Of a DNA stretch of 50,539 nucleotides, positions 40,637-49,747 are shown piece by piece. The DNA comes from Lachnospiraceae bacterium (GTDB taxonomy: Bacteria; Bacillota; Clostridia; Lachnospirales; Lachnospiraceae). The DNA lies in NCBI GenBank assembly GCA_017626325.1, contig JAGAIZ010000035.1, forward strand, positions 1 through 50,539, in the 5' to 3' direction. The notes under the pieces are model-generated. The model was not told where the DNA came from, made no database searches, and saw only the letters and a program-made list of their open reading frames with translations. Both the position numbers and the translations under genes were made by a program. Within the stretch, counting starts at the first letter, position 1, and each line of letters starts with the position of its first letter.

Positions 40637-42064
40637 ATGAGTACTACTTCTCAAGCGAGTCAAAGAATCAATGCTTTACTCGATGAAAACAGTTTCGTTG
40701 AAATCGGCGGTCTTGTAACTGCGAGAGCGACGGATTTCAATCTGAAACAGACAGAAACTCCTTCTGACGGTGTTGTGACCGGCTATGGAGTAATTGACGG
40801 TAATCTTGTGTATGTATACAGCCAGGATGCGTCCGTATTGAACGGATCCGTTGGCGAGATGCATGCGAAGAAGATTGCAAACCTCTATGATCTGGCAATG
40901 AAGACAGGCGCGCCTGTGATCGGTTTGATCGATTCTGCCGGACTTAGACTGCAGGAGGCGACAGACGCCTTAAACGGTTTCGGTGAGATCTATATGAAAC
41001 AGACGCTGGCAAGCGGCGTGATTCCGCAGATTACGGCTGTATTTGGCAGCTGCGGCGGCGGACTGGCTGTTATTCCCGGCATGACAGACTTCACTTTTAT
41101 GGAAGAGAAGAAGGCGAAGCTGTTCGTGAATTCCCCGAATGCACTGGAAGGCAACGAGATTTCCAAATGCGATACTTCCGCTGCGGCATTCCAGAGCGAA
41201 GAGACAGGCCTTGTTGATATGGTAGCGGATGAAGCGTCTATTCTGGCGCAGATCAGACAGTTGGTTTCCATTCTGCCCGCTAACAATGCGGATCTTGCTT
41301 TGGAAGAGTGCACGGACGATCTGAACAGAGCATGCGCTGATATCGCTAATTGCGCAGGCGATACGTCTATCGCGTTATCTCAGATAGCGGACGACGGTTT
41401 GTTTGTGGAAGTAAAGCAGAATTATGCAAAGGATATGGTTGTCGGCTTTATCAGATTGAACGGTGCGACAGTAGGTGCTGTTGCCAACCGTACGGAAGTA
41501 TATAATGCCGATGGTGAAGTGACAGATAAATTTGACGCGGTATTATCTGCAAGAGGCGCAGAGAAAGCGGCGGAGTTTATCAATTTCTGCGACGCTTTTG
41601 ATATTCCGGTATTATCTTTAACGAATGTGACGGGCTTTGCGGCAACCAAGTGCGCTGAGAAGAGAATGGCCAAGGCTGTCAGCAAGCTTACATACGCATT
41701 TGCCAACGCGACTGTTCCGAAGGTAAACGTGATCACCGGTAAAGCTTACGGCAGCGCTTATGTGGCAATGAATTCCAAAGCGATCGGCGCGGATATCACG
41801 ATCGCATGGCCTGACGCTCAGATCGGCATGATGGACGCTAAGCTTGCGGCGAAGATTATCTGCGATGGACAAGGCTCCGATGCAATCGACGCCTGCGCAA
41901 AAGAGTATGCGGCGCTTCAGAACAATGTAACAAGTGCTGCAAAGAGAGGATATGTAGACCAGATCGTAGAGCCTGTTGATACGAGAAAATACGTAATAGG
42001 CGCTTTTGAGATGTTAGCTACTAAGAGCGAAGGCCGTCCGGAGAAAAAGCACGGTACAGTCTAG
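40637..42064 (+). CDS. mmdA: Acyl-CoA carboxyltransferase subunit (MmdA/12S-like)
   Basis: 475 residues of the carboxyltransferase (crotonase-fold) family that moves the carboxyl group between an acyl-CoA such as methylmalonyl-CoA and biotin. The N-terminal half has GVIDGNLVYVYSQDASVLNG, IGLIDSAGLRLQEATDAL and FGSCGGGLAVIPGMTDF; the C-terminal half has VTGFAATKCAEKRMAKAVSK and TGKAYGSAYVAMNSKAIGAD. It is somewhat shorter than the usual 510 or so residues. GGAGGG precedes the ATG. It is the first gene of the operon. The substrate could also be malonyl-, glutaconyl- or another acyl-CoA; the sequence does not settle it. Confidence 0.83.
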   Translation: MSTTSQASQRINALLDENSFVEIGGLVTARATDFNLKQTETPSDGVVTGYGVIDGNLVYVYSQDASVLNGSVGEMHAKKIANLYDLAMKTGAPVIGLIDSAGLRLQEATDALNGFGEIYMKQTLASGVIPQITAVFGSCGGGLAVIPGMTDFTFMEEKKAKLFVNSPNALEGNEISKCDTSAAAFQSEETGLVDMVADEASILAQIRQLVSILPANNADLALEECTDDLNRACADIANCAGDTSIALSQIADDGLFVEVKQNYAKDMVVGFIRLNGATVGAVANRTEVYNADGEVTDKFDAVLSARGAEKAAEFINFCDAFDIPVLSLTNVTGFAATKCAEKRMAKAVSKLTYAFANATVPKVNVITGKAYGSAYVAMNSKAIGADITIAWPDAQIGMMDAKLAAKIICDGQGSDAIDACAKEYAALQNNVTSAAKRGYVDQIVEPVDTRKYVIGAFEMLATKSEGRPEKKHGTV

Positions 42065-42081
42065 AAAGGATGACGCTTAAC

Positions 42082-42822
42082 ATGAAAAAATTATTCGCAA
42101 TATTAGGTATGATTACCTGTATGGTCGGCTTAAGCGCATGCGGTCAGGAAGAAGAGGCAAGCGGCCCTATCACGACTGAACAGGCGGTAGAGTACGGTGC
42201 GGCTACTGTTCAGCAGATGGATACGATTGTCACACAGGGCGCGATAGAGCAGTATGTGGATCAGCCTGCTGTATATGCCGGACTGGAAAGCTGGCAGAAC
42301 GCTTTGGATGATATAGGTAAGTTTGAAGGTACAGACGGAGGTTCTGTAAAATTTGATGAGGATGAGGTTCTGATCTATGTTAATGTATTAGGCTCAGATC
42401 ATGACGCTGAGGTTGAGATTATTTTAGACAGCACTTTATCTTCTTATGTAAGTATCACTACGAACGTTTCTTATTCTACCGGCGAGCTTATGAAGAATGC
42501 GGCATTAAATACCCTGATCGGTATGGGAACTGTATTCGTTGTCCTGATCCTGATCAGTTTGATTATTTCCTGCTTCAACATTATTCCGAAGCTTCAGGAG
42601 AAACAGAAGAAGAAAGCTGAGGCGAAGAAGGCAGGAGAGGGCGCTGCACAGGAGGCTCCGGTTGTTGCACAGATTGAAGCGAGAGAAGAACTTGCAGACG
42701 ATACGGAATTAGTAGCTGTTATTGCGGCAGCGATCGCCGCTTATGAAGGCGCTGGTTCCACAGACGGATTCGTAGTAAGGTCCATAAGAAAATCTAATAA
42801 GACTAAATGGCAGAATGCCTGA
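42082..42822 (+). CDS. OadG/MmdD-type subunit with lipoprotein N-terminus
   Basis: 246 residues. Residues 1-20 form a lipoprotein signal (MVGLSAC, Cys20), then an outside domain of about 115 residues, one membrane segment (IGMGTVFVVLILISLIISCF), and an OadG-like cytoplasmic tail with DDTELVAVIAAAIAAYEG and FVVRSIRKSNKTKWQNA. The tail motif is the one by which OadG/MmdD subunits join the carboxyltransferase to the beta pump. Ordinary OadG proteins are about 80-120 residues, so the outside domain is extra. ATG 42082 is chosen over 42070, which abuts AAAGG. Confidence 0.8.
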   Translation: MKKLFAILGMITCMVGLSACGQEEEASGPITTEQAVEYGAATVQQMDTIVTQGAIEQYVDQPAVYAGLESWQNALDDIGKFEGTDGGSVKFDEDEVLIYVNVLGSDHDAEVEIILDSTLSSYVSITTNVSYSTGELMKNAALNTLIGMGTVFVVLILISLIISCFNIIPKLQEKQKKKAEAKKAGEGAAQEAPVVAQIEAREELADDTELVAVIAAAIAAYEGAGSTDGFVVRSIRKSNKTKWQNA

Positions 42823-42843
42823 GAATCATAGGAGGATATGAAG

Positions 42844-43221
42844 ATGAAAAATTATACAATTACCGTAAACGGCAGCGTATATGATGTAGTAGTGGAAGAG
42901 GGAGCAACATCCGGCGCACCTGTTGCCAAAGCGCCCGCAGCGCCTAAGGCAGTTCCGAAAGCAGCTCCTGCACCGGCAGCAGCACCCGCGGCAGGCGGCG
43001 CGGCTGGCAGCGTGAAGATCGAGGCAGGCGCAGCCGGCAAAGTATTCAAGATCGAGAAGAACGTAGGCGACGCCGTGAAGAAGGGCGACGCTGTTGTAAT
43101 CGTAGAAGCTATGAAGATGGAGATCCCTGTAGTAGCACCTGAAGATGGTACTGTAGCCAGCATTGATGTAGCGGTAGGCGATGCTGTTGAAGCAGGCGCG
43201 TTACTGGCAACATTAAACTAA
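42844..43221 (+). CDS. Biotin carboxyl carrier protein
   Basis: 125 residues. The attachment motif VEAMKMEIP puts biotin on Lys91. An Ala/Pro-rich flexible linker (about 25-52) links a short N-terminal strand region (MKNYTITVNGSVYDVVVEEG) to the biotinyl domain, as in MmdC and the 1.3S transcarboxylase subunit. It is probably the shared carrier for both carboxyltransferases of the operon. ATG 42844, eight bases after GGAGG, is preferred over 42838. Confidence 0.92.
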   Translation: MKNYTITVNGSVYDVVVEEGATSGAPVAKAPAAPKAVPKAAPAPAAAPAAGGAAGSVKIEAGAAGKVFKIEKNVGDAVKKGDAVVIVEAMKMEIPVVAPEDGTVASIDVAVGDAVEAGALLATLN

Positions 43222-43280
43222 TTCTCAGAAAAGTCTGACAAGACATATTTCTGAATTTAAATCTACAGGAGGTTAAAAAA

Positions 43281-44429
43281 ATGGATTATATAGCAACCAC
43301 GCTTGACAATCTGATCCATCAGACAGCTTTCTTCAATCTGACTGTCGGTAATTATCTGATGATTGTTGTAGCGCTTGTTTTCCTATATCTGGCTATCAGA
43401 CATGAGTTTGAACCGCTCCTTTTAGTTCCGATTGCCTTTGGTATGCTGCTTGTTAATATTTATCCTGATATTATGGCGGAATACGGAGAAGGCGGAGCCG
43501 GCGGCGGTCTGCTCTATTATTTCTACAAATTAGACGAGTGGGCGATTCTGCCGTCCCTGATCTTTATGGGTGTCGGCGCGATGACAGACTTTGGACCGTT
43601 AATTGCCAATCCGAAGAGTTTCCTGCTTGGCGCGGCAGCCCAGTTCGGTATCTTTGCCGCTTACTTCGGCGCGATTGCATTCGGCTTCAATGATAAAGCG
43701 GCGGCGGCGATTTCCATTATCGGCGGCGCTGACGGCCCTACATCCATCTTCCTTGCCGGTAAGCTTGGACAGACAGCTCTGCTTGGACCGATTGCGGTGG
43801 CGGCATATTCCTATATGTCTCTGGTACCCATTATTCAGCCGCCGATTATGAGGTTACTGACAACAGAGAAGGAGAGAAAGATTAAGATGGGCCAGCTTCG
43901 TCCTGTTACCAAGCTGGAGAAGATTCTGTTCCCGATCGTTGTTACAATCGTTGTATCTCTGATCCTCCCTACTACAGCACCCCTTGTTGGTATGCTGATG
44001 TTAGGTAACCTGTTCAGAGAGTCCGGCGTCGTAAGACAGTTGACAGATACAGCGTCTAACGCGCTTATGTATATCGTAGTTATCATCCTGGGTACTTCCG
44101 TTGGCGCTACTACCAGTGCGGAGGCATTCCTGAACACAGATACACTGAAAATCGTTGCACTCGGTCTGATCGCGTTCTGCTTCGGTACAGCGGCGGGCGT
44201 ATTGTTCGGTAAGCTGATGTGTGTACTGACCAAGGGTGCTGTGAATCCGTTAATCGGTTCCGCAGGCGTATCTGCGGTTCCTATGGCAGCCAGAGTATCT
44301 CAGAAGGTCGGCGCGGAGTCAGATCCGACCAACTTCCTGTTAATGCATGCTATGGGACCTAACGTGGCGGGCGTTATCGGTACTGCGGTTGCAGCCGGTA
44401 CTTTCATGGCGGTATTCGGCGTATTCTAA
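43281..44429 (+). CDS. oadB: Na+-translocating decarboxylase beta subunit (OadB/MmdB)
   Basis: A 382-residue polytopic membrane protein that decarboxylates carboxybiotin and pumps Na+ out. The key segment [18 protein letters not shown] includes the Na+-site Asp151, and [20 protein letters not shown] is the second conserved re-entrant region. About ten membrane segments are present. AGGAGG precedes the ATG. The identity as pump is secure; which decarboxylase it serves depends on the two transferases beside it. Confidence 0.95.
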   Translation: MDYIATTLDNLIHQTAFFNLTVGNYLMIVVALVFLYLAIRHEFEPLLLVPIAFGMLLVNIYPDIMAEYGEGGAGGGLLYYFYKLDEWAILPSLIFMGVGAMTDFGPLIANPKSFLLGAAAQFGIFAAYFGAIAFGFNDKAAAAISIIGGADGPTSIFLAGKLGQTALLGPIAVAAYSYMSLVPIIQPPIMRLLTTEKERKIKMGQLRPVTKLEKILFPIVVTIVVSLILPTTAPLVGMLMLGNLFRESGVVRQLTDTASNALMYIVVIILGTSVGATTSAEAFLNTDTLKIVALGLIAFCFGTAAGVLFGKLMCVLTKGAVNPLIGSAGVSAVPMAARVSQKVGAESDPTNFLLMHAMGPNVAGVIGTAVAAGTFMAVFGVF

Positions 44430-44490
44430 GTAATTGGTTTGAAGAGAGTACATGATATAAATTGATAGAGAGAAAGGAAAGGTTATAATT

Positions 44491-45912
44491 ATGGCAGAAC
44501 AAAAACCGGTTAAGATTATGGAAACGGTTCTCCGTGATGCACATCAGTCTCTGATCGCAACAAGAATGCCTACCGAGATGATGCTTCCGATCGTGGAGAA
44601 AATGGATAAAGTCGGATACCATGCAGTAGAGTGCTGGGGCGGCGCTACTTTCGACGCTTCCCTTCGTTTCTTAAAGGAAGATCCGTGGGAAAGACTCAGA
44701 AAGTTAAGAGACGGCTTCAAAAATACAAAGCTGCAGATGCTTTTCAGAGGTCAGAATATCTTAGGTTACAGACCTTATGCTGACGACGTAGTAGACAGCT
44801 TCGTAGAGAAGTCTATTGCAAACGGTATTGATATCATCCGTATCTTTGACTGCTTGAATGATTTAAGAAATTTACAGGAAGCGGTAAACGCTACCAACAA
44901 GATTAAGAAGCAGGAAGGAAGAGGACATGCTCAGGTAGCTCTTTCTTATACATTAGGTGATGCATATACCATGGAATACTGGATGGATATGGCCAAGAAG
45001 ATTGAGGAAATGGGTGCGGATTCTATCTGTATCAAGGATATGGCGGGTCTGCTTGTTCCTTACAAGGCTTCTGAGATGATTGCGGCTATGAAGTCCGCTA
45101 CCAAGCTTCCGATTCAGTTACATACGCACTATACATCCGGTGTAGCAAGTATGACATACCTGAAGGCAGTTGAGGCTGGCGTGGATGTGATCGACTGCGC
45201 AATTTCTCCGTTTGCTATGGGTACTTCACAGCCTGCTACGGAGGTTATGGTAGAGACCTTCAAGGGTACGCCTTATGATACAGGCTATGATCAGAACCTC
45301 TTAGCTGAAATCGCTGATTATTTCAGACCTTACAGAGACGAGTGTCTCGCAAGCGGTCTTTTAAATCCGAAGGTAATGGGCGTTGATATCAAGACTCTGT
45401 TATATCAGGTACCTGGCGGTATGCTTTCCAATATGGTAAGCCAGTTGAAAGAGCAGAACGCGGAAGATAAGTACTATGATGTATTGAAGGAGATTCCTGA
45501 GGTTCGTAAGGACTTAGGAGAGCCGCCGCTTGTAACACCTTCTTCCCAGATCGTTGGTACACAGGCTGTATTTAACGTATTGATGGGCGAGAGATACAAG
45601 ATGGCCACCAAGGAGACCAAAGCGGTTCTTCGCGGCGAGTACGGTCAGACTGTTAAGCCTATGAATCAGGAGGTTATCGATAAGGTTATTCCTGGTGAGA
45701 AGAGAATTACATGCCGTCCGGCTGATCTGTTAGAGAACGAGATGGATAAGTTAGAGGCGGAGATGAAAGAGTGGAAACAGCAGGATGAGGATGTATTGTC
45801 CTACGCACTGTTCCCGCAGGTTGCTACTGACTTCTTCAAATATCGTCAGGCACAGCAGGAGAAGGTTGATATGACACAGGCTGATACGAAGAATGGAGCG
45901 TATCCGGTCTAA
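44491..45912 (+). CDS. oadA: Pyruvate/oxaloacetate carboxyltransferase (OadA/5S-like), without biotin domain
   Basis: 473 residues. The HMGL-type barrel binds a metal and swaps CO2 between biotin and pyruvate/oxaloacetate. Visible residues: VLRDAHQSLIATRM (metal Asp16), CIKDMAG (carbamylated Lys182), and LHTHYTSG (His211, His213). A conserved carboxylase domain follows (about 300-455). The usual C-terminal biotinyl domain of OadA (total about 590) is missing, so it must use the carrier at 42844. It is the last gene of the operon, ahead of the terminator at 45950. Confidence 0.92.
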   Translation: MAEQKPVKIMETVLRDAHQSLIATRMPTEMMLPIVEKMDKVGYHAVECWGGATFDASLRFLKEDPWERLRKLRDGFKNTKLQMLFRGQNILGYRPYADDVVDSFVEKSIANGIDIIRIFDCLNDLRNLQEAVNATNKIKKQEGRGHAQVALSYTLGDAYTMEYWMDMAKKIEEMGADSICIKDMAGLLVPYKASEMIAAMKSATKLPIQLHTHYTSGVASMTYLKAVEAGVDVIDCAISPFAMGTSQPATEVMVETFKGTPYDTGYDQNLLAEIADYFRPYRDECLASGLLNPKVMGVDIKTLLYQVPGGMLSNMVSQLKEQNAEDKYYDVLKEIPEVRKDLGEPPLVTPSSQIVGTQAVFNVLMGERYKMATKETKAVLRGEYGQTVKPMNQEVIDKVIPGEKRITCRPADLLENEMDKLEAEMKEWKQQDEDVLSYALFPQVATDFFKYRQAQQEKVDMTQADTKNGAYPV

Positions 45913-45949
45913 TCGTGTTTCTCAGACGAAATAAAAGAAATAGGACAGG

Positions 45950-45990
45950 CGGCTGCCTTTGCGACTATGATGTTGCGGGGCAGCCGTTTT
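45950..45990 (+). terminator. Terminator of decarboxylase operon
   Basis: CGGCTGCC (45950-45957) pairs with GGCAGCCG (45979-45986), followed by TTTT. Confidence 0.8.
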
Positions 45991-46076
45991 GTGCGTGACA
46001 GCATATTTGGGTTACTGTTCACTCCGCTCACAGCAACATATTTTGAACAGATCAACGAATTTTACGGAACTGTATG

Positions 46077-46116
46077 TTGACTAAGGTTACATAATGTATT
46101 ATAATAACATATGTTA
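46077..46116 (+). promoter_or_regulatory. Promoter with overlapping palindromes for TetR gene
   Basis: TTGACT (46077-46082), 17-base spacer and perfect TATAAT (46100-46105). The palindromes TACATAATGTA (46088-46098) and TAACATATGTTA (46105-46116) lie in the spacer and just after the -10, as expected for self-repression. Confidence 0.7.
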
Positions 46117-46158
46117 CTAAAAGATGCTCTGTTTTAGGTACAAGAGAGGTATAATCTT

Positions 46159-46710
46159 ATGGCAAGAAAAGAGACGATTACGAAGAACGACATATTGAAC
46201 GCGGCGTTTGAGATGGCCAGACAGGAGGGGATTTCGCAGGTGAGCGCAAGGACGCTTGCGGCGAAGGCAGGCTGTTCCACACAGCCGATTTTCCGTGTGT
46301 ATAAGAACATGGAAGAACTGGGGGATGAATTATTTAATAAGGCGATAGAATTTTTCGGTACATTTTATGAGGAATTTCCGAAGAAAAACGATACGCCTTT
46401 TGTGAATATGGGACTTGCCTATATTCATTTTGCACAGGAAGAAAGTCAGTTATTCAGACTGTTGTTTCTCTCTGAAAACCGTCACGGCAAGAGCCTGTAT
46501 GATATGTTAAACGGCAGGAACGGCGCTGTAGTCAGAGAGATAAACAATGCGAAATTCTATGGATGCAAGAGCCCTGGCGAAATGTTTATGAAGATGTGGA
46601 TTTTCATTCACGGGGCCGCGTGTATGTCGCTTACCGGTGATTATGACTTACAGGAAGAGGATACCATTAAGTTACTGGAAGAATGTTACAGTGCGTTTCA
46701 GAATATATAG
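46159..46710 (+). CDS. TetR-family transcriptional regulator
   Basis: 183 residues. N-terminal helix-turn-helix: KNDILNAAFEMARQEGISQV, then SARTLAAKAGCSTQPIFRVYKNMEEL. The C-terminal domain is helical with no known ligand. Overlapping palindromes in its own promoter point to autoregulation. It stands just after the decarboxylase operon and is transcribed with the RpiR gene 36 bases downstream; the regulated genes are not known. Confidence 0.85.
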   Translation: MARKETITKNDILNAAFEMARQEGISQVSARTLAAKAGCSTQPIFRVYKNMEELGDELFNKAIEFFGTFYEEFPKKNDTPFVNMGLAYIHFAQEESQLFRLLFLSENRHGKSLYDMLNGRNGAVVREINNAKFYGCKSPGEMFMKMWIFIHGAACMSLTGDYDLQEEDTIKLLEECYSAFQNI

Positions 46711-46746
46711 AAGCGGTATTTGAGAAAGGGTTGTTTGTAACATAGA

Positions 46747-47691
46747 ATGGCTATACAGAATCGTTATGATATTTTGACAAGAATCAATGAACATTACGGC
46801 AGGATGAGCAAAGGGCAGAAGGCGATTTCGGCGTTTATTTATGATCACTATGATCAGGCGGTATTTATGACTGCAGCTAAGCTGGGAGAGACGGTGGGCG
46901 TCAGCGAGTCTACCGTGGTGCGTTATGCGACATATATCGGATACAGCGGTTATCCGGAATTCCAGCGGGATCTGGAGGACTGGGTGCAGAACAAGATTAA
47001 TTCGGTGCAGAAGATCGGCGCTAAGTACGGTAAAAGCACGCAATCCGAGATCCTTTCCTCCGTGCTGCAGTCTGATATAGAGAAGCTCCAGGATACGATA
47101 CATAATCTGGATCCGGTAGCGTTTGAGACGGCGGTGGATATTATTCTGGAGGCGAAGACCGTATATGTGATGGGAGTCAGAAGCTGCGAACCATTGGCAG
47201 ATTTTCTGCATTTCTATCTGAACATGATACGCGGCAATGTGGTGCTTCTTAAGACGACCAGTGTTTCTGAGACATTTGAGCAGATGATACGTATCGACGA
47301 GAAGGACGCGATGGTCGGCATCAGTTTTCCGCGCTATTCCATGCGTACGCTTAAGGCGATGGAATTTGCAAATGACAGAAATGCGAAGGTTATTACGATT
47401 ACGGATTCCGTACATTCTCCCATGAATCTTTATTCCTCCTGTAATCTGCTCGCGAGAAGCGATATGGTTTCCATCGTGGATTCTCTGGTGGCGCCGCTCA
47501 GCGTGATTAACGCGCTGGTAGTGGCAATGTGTCTGAAACGCCCGGAGGAAGTTAAGAAGAACCTGAACAATCTGGAAGAAGCGTGGAATAATTATCAGGT
47601 GTATCTGAATGATGAAATTAATTTTATTGACGAAGAACCGATGTTAAATTATCCGCTGCGTAAGAAAGAAGAGCCGGAGGATATTTCATAA
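46747..47691 (+). CDS. MurR/RpiR-family transcriptional regulator with SIS domain
   Basis: 314 residues. N-terminal RpiR-type helix-turn-helix (MSKGQKAISAFIYDHYDQAV, then VGVSESTVVRYATYIGYSGY), and a C-terminal SIS domain (VYVMGVRSCEPLADFLHFYL, VGISFPRYSMRTLKAMEFA) that senses a phosphosugar. No sugar genes lie beside it. Its stop shares one base with the ATG of the flavoprotein gene (TAATG), so translation is coupled. Confidence 0.88.
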   Translation: MAIQNRYDILTRINEHYGRMSKGQKAISAFIYDHYDQAVFMTAAKLGETVGVSESTVVRYATYIGYSGYPEFQRDLEDWVQNKINSVQKIGAKYGKSTQSEILSSVLQSDIEKLQDTIHNLDPVAFETAVDIILEAKTVYVMGVRSCEPLADFLHFYLNMIRGNVVLLKTTSVSETFEQMIRIDEKDAMVGISFPRYSMRTLKAMEFANDRNAKVITITDSVHSPMNLYSSCNLLARSDMVSIVDSLVAPLSVINALVVAMCLKRPEEVKKNLNNLEEAWNNYQVYLNDEINFIDEEPMLNYPLRKKEEPEDIS

Positions 47692-48941
47692 TGGATAGAA
47701 TCATTGTAGTGGGCGGCGGAGCAGCGGGCATGATGGCAGCAATTGCCGCAGCAGGGCAAGGACATAAGGTGATATTGTTAGAGAAAAACGAGAAGCCCGG
47801 CAGGAAAATCTACATTACGGGCAAAGGAAGATGCAATGTGACGAATGCCTGTGAAACAGAAAAGCTTTTTGAAAATGTCGTCAGCAATCCGAAATTCCTG
47901 TACAGCGCTTTCTACGGATTCGACAACAGGCAGGTGATGGCGCTTCTGGAGGAAGCAGGATGCCCGCTTAAGATTGAAAGAGGAGAAAGGGTCTTTCCGG
48001 TGTCGGATCATTCCTCTGATGTGATTGCGGCGCTGCAGCGTATTCTGAAGAAGAAACAGGTGGAGATCAGATTACATTCGGAAGTGACAGATATTCTGAC
48101 ACAGGACATGGAAGAGGGGAGAGCGGTCTGCGGCGTACTTATGAAGGATGGAAAGCAGGAGCAGGCGGACGCGGTTATCCTTGCGACCGGGGGACTGTCC
48201 TATCCTTCTACAGGCGCGACGGGCGACGGATACCGGATAGCGGAGCGGGCAGGACACAGGATAAGAGAATGCAGTCCGGCGTTAGTCCCTTTGGAAACCG
48301 CGGAACAATGGTGCAGGCAGCTGCAGGGACTTTCCTTGAAGAATGTCAGCCTGACAATGTATGATGATAAAAGAGAGGTATACCGGAATTTCGGGGAAAT
48401 GCTCTTTACCCATTTCGGCGTCAGTGGCCCGCTTGTACTGAGTGCAAGCAGCTTCTACGGCAAATGTAAGCGGAAGGAAGCGGTGACGCTGCAGGTGGAC
48501 TTAAAACCCGCGCTGAGTGAAGAAATGCTGGACAAAAGGATTCTGAGAGATTTCGAAGAGGCGCGGAACAAACAGTTCAAAAACGCACTAGGCGGTCTGC
48601 TTCCGGCTAAATTGATACCTGTTATGACGGCGCTTTCCGGAATCGAACCGGAGAAGAAGGTCAATGAAATCACGAAAGAAGAAAGAAAGCAGCTTGTATA
48701 TTTGCTGAAGCACCTGACGATGCATGTGACGGGTACGAGAGATTTTCAGGAAGCGATTATTACCCAGGGCGGTCTTCATGTCAAAGAAGTGAATCCTTCC
48801 ACGATGGAATCAAAGCTTGTGAAAGGGCTGTATTTTGCAGGAGAGCTGCTTGATCTGGATGCGCTCACAGGAGGCTTTAATCTGCAGATCGCATGGTCTA
48901 CCGGATATCTTGCGGGAACCGCCGCGGCCGCGTGCAGTTAA
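47691..48941 (+). CDS. HI0933/BaiN-family NAD(P)/FAD-dependent oxidoreductase
   Basis: 416 residues. FAD-binding VVGGGAAGMMAAIAAAGQGHK at the N-terminus is followed by GRCNVTNAC, then GGLSYPSTGATGDGYRIAE, and C-terminal LYFAGELLDLDALTGGFNLQ, all hallmarks of the HI0933 family. Activity in this lineage is uncertain; some members act on bile acid intermediates in dehydroxylating gut bacteria, but this cannot be claimed here. Starts within the stop codon of the RpiR gene. Confidence 0.9.
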   Translation: MDRIIVVGGGAAGMMAAIAAAGQGHKVILLEKNEKPGRKIYITGKGRCNVTNACETEKLFENVVSNPKFLYSAFYGFDNRQVMALLEEAGCPLKIERGERVFPVSDHSSDVIAALQRILKKKQVEIRLHSEVTDILTQDMEEGRAVCGVLMKDGKQEQADAVILATGGLSYPSTGATGDGYRIAERAGHRIRECSPALVPLETAEQWCRQLQGLSLKNVSLTMYDDKREVYRNFGEMLFTHFGVSGPLVLSASSFYGKCKRKEAVTLQVDLKPALSEEMLDKRILRDFEEARNKQFKNALGGLLPAKLIPVMTALSGIEPEKKVNEITKEERKQLVYLLKHLTMHVTGTRDFQEAIITQGGLHVKEVNPSTMESKLVKGLYFAGELLDLDALTGGFNLQIAWSTGYLAGTAAAACS

Positions 48942-48948
48942 TATGCTG

Positions 48949-48977
48949 TTGGCATGACGCCGGGTTCATGCTATGAT
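48949..48977 (+). promoter_or_regulatory. Promoter for cmk-ispH
   Basis: TTGGCA (48949-48954), 17-base spacer and TATGAT (48972-48977), both five of six. Confidence 0.65.
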
Positions 48978-49062
48978 AATATGCGTATGAAATAAAAAGG
49001 GCAGGCTGACGGGTACCGATACGCGCCAGGCTGTGCAATTACGAAAAGGAAAAGGAAGAAAA

Positions 49063-49722
49063 ATGGGATATAATATAGCGATTGACGGCCCTGCCGGTGC
49101 AGGGAAGAGCACGATAGCAAAAAAAATAGCTAAAAAAAAGGGATATATTTATGTGGACACGGGAGCCATGTACCGCGCAATGGCGCTTTTCCTGATCAGG
49201 GAACATATCAAGCCGGAGGAGACGGAGAGAATTAATGAGAAGTGCAAAGAAGCGGATATCTCCATCGGCTACGAGAATGGTGAGCAGGTTGTGTACCTAA
49301 ACGGCGAGAATGTAAACGGTTATATCCGCACGGAGGAAGTAGGGAACATGGCGTCCGCCAGCAGCCCGAATCCTAATGTGCGCGCGAAACTTGTAGAACT
49401 GCAGCAGAAGCTGGCGGCGGATGCGGATGTGGTTATGGACGGAAGAGACATCGGCACCTGCGTATTGCCGGACGCGCAGGTCAAGGTATATCTGACAGCG
49501 GACAGCAGAGTGCGCGCCGAGCGCCGATATAAAGAACTGCTTGCCAAAGGAGAAAACTGTGATCTGGAAGTCATCGAAAAGGATATTATCGAAAGAGACC
49601 ACCAGGATATGACAAGAGAGATCTCGCCGCTGATGCAGGCTGAGGACGCGGTGTTAGTGGATTCCTCTTACCTGACGATTGATGAAGTGGTCGATAAGAT
49701 TATCGGATTGTGCGGGGACTGA
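49063..49722 (+). CDS. cmk: Cytidylate kinase
   Basis: A 219-residue kinase that phosphorylates CMP/dCMP for nucleotide synthesis. P-loop AIDGPAGAGKST, DTGAMYRAM and VMDGRDIGT are characteristic. The ATG at 49063 has AAGGAAG ahead; an upstream in-frame start at 49033 (CTG-like context) is unlikely. ispH follows after 25 bases, the usual order in Clostridia. Confidence 0.96.
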   Translation: MGYNIAIDGPAGAGKSTIAKKIAKKKGYIYVDTGAMYRAMALFLIREHIKPEETERINEKCKEADISIGYENGEQVVYLNGENVNGYIRTEEVGNMASASSPNPNVRAKLVELQQKLAADADVVMDGRDIGTCVLPDAQVKVYLTADSRVRAERRYKELLAKGENCDLEVIEKDIIERDHQDMTREISPLMQAEDAVLVDSSYLTIDEVVDKIIGLCGD

Positions 49723-49747
49723 GACCCGGCGTATAGGAGATATAGTT

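Noticed and set aside
43222-43280. Terminator between the biotin carrier and beta subunit genes
   Set aside because: The CAGAAA/TTTCTG pairing is six A/T-rich base pairs with no T-run, too weak to end transcription inside the operon.
47691-48941. Assignment of the HI0933-type flavoprotein as a bile-acid reductase (BaiN)
   Set aside because: No other bai genes are present in the window, and the family is widespread with unknown roles; the name would overstate the evidence.
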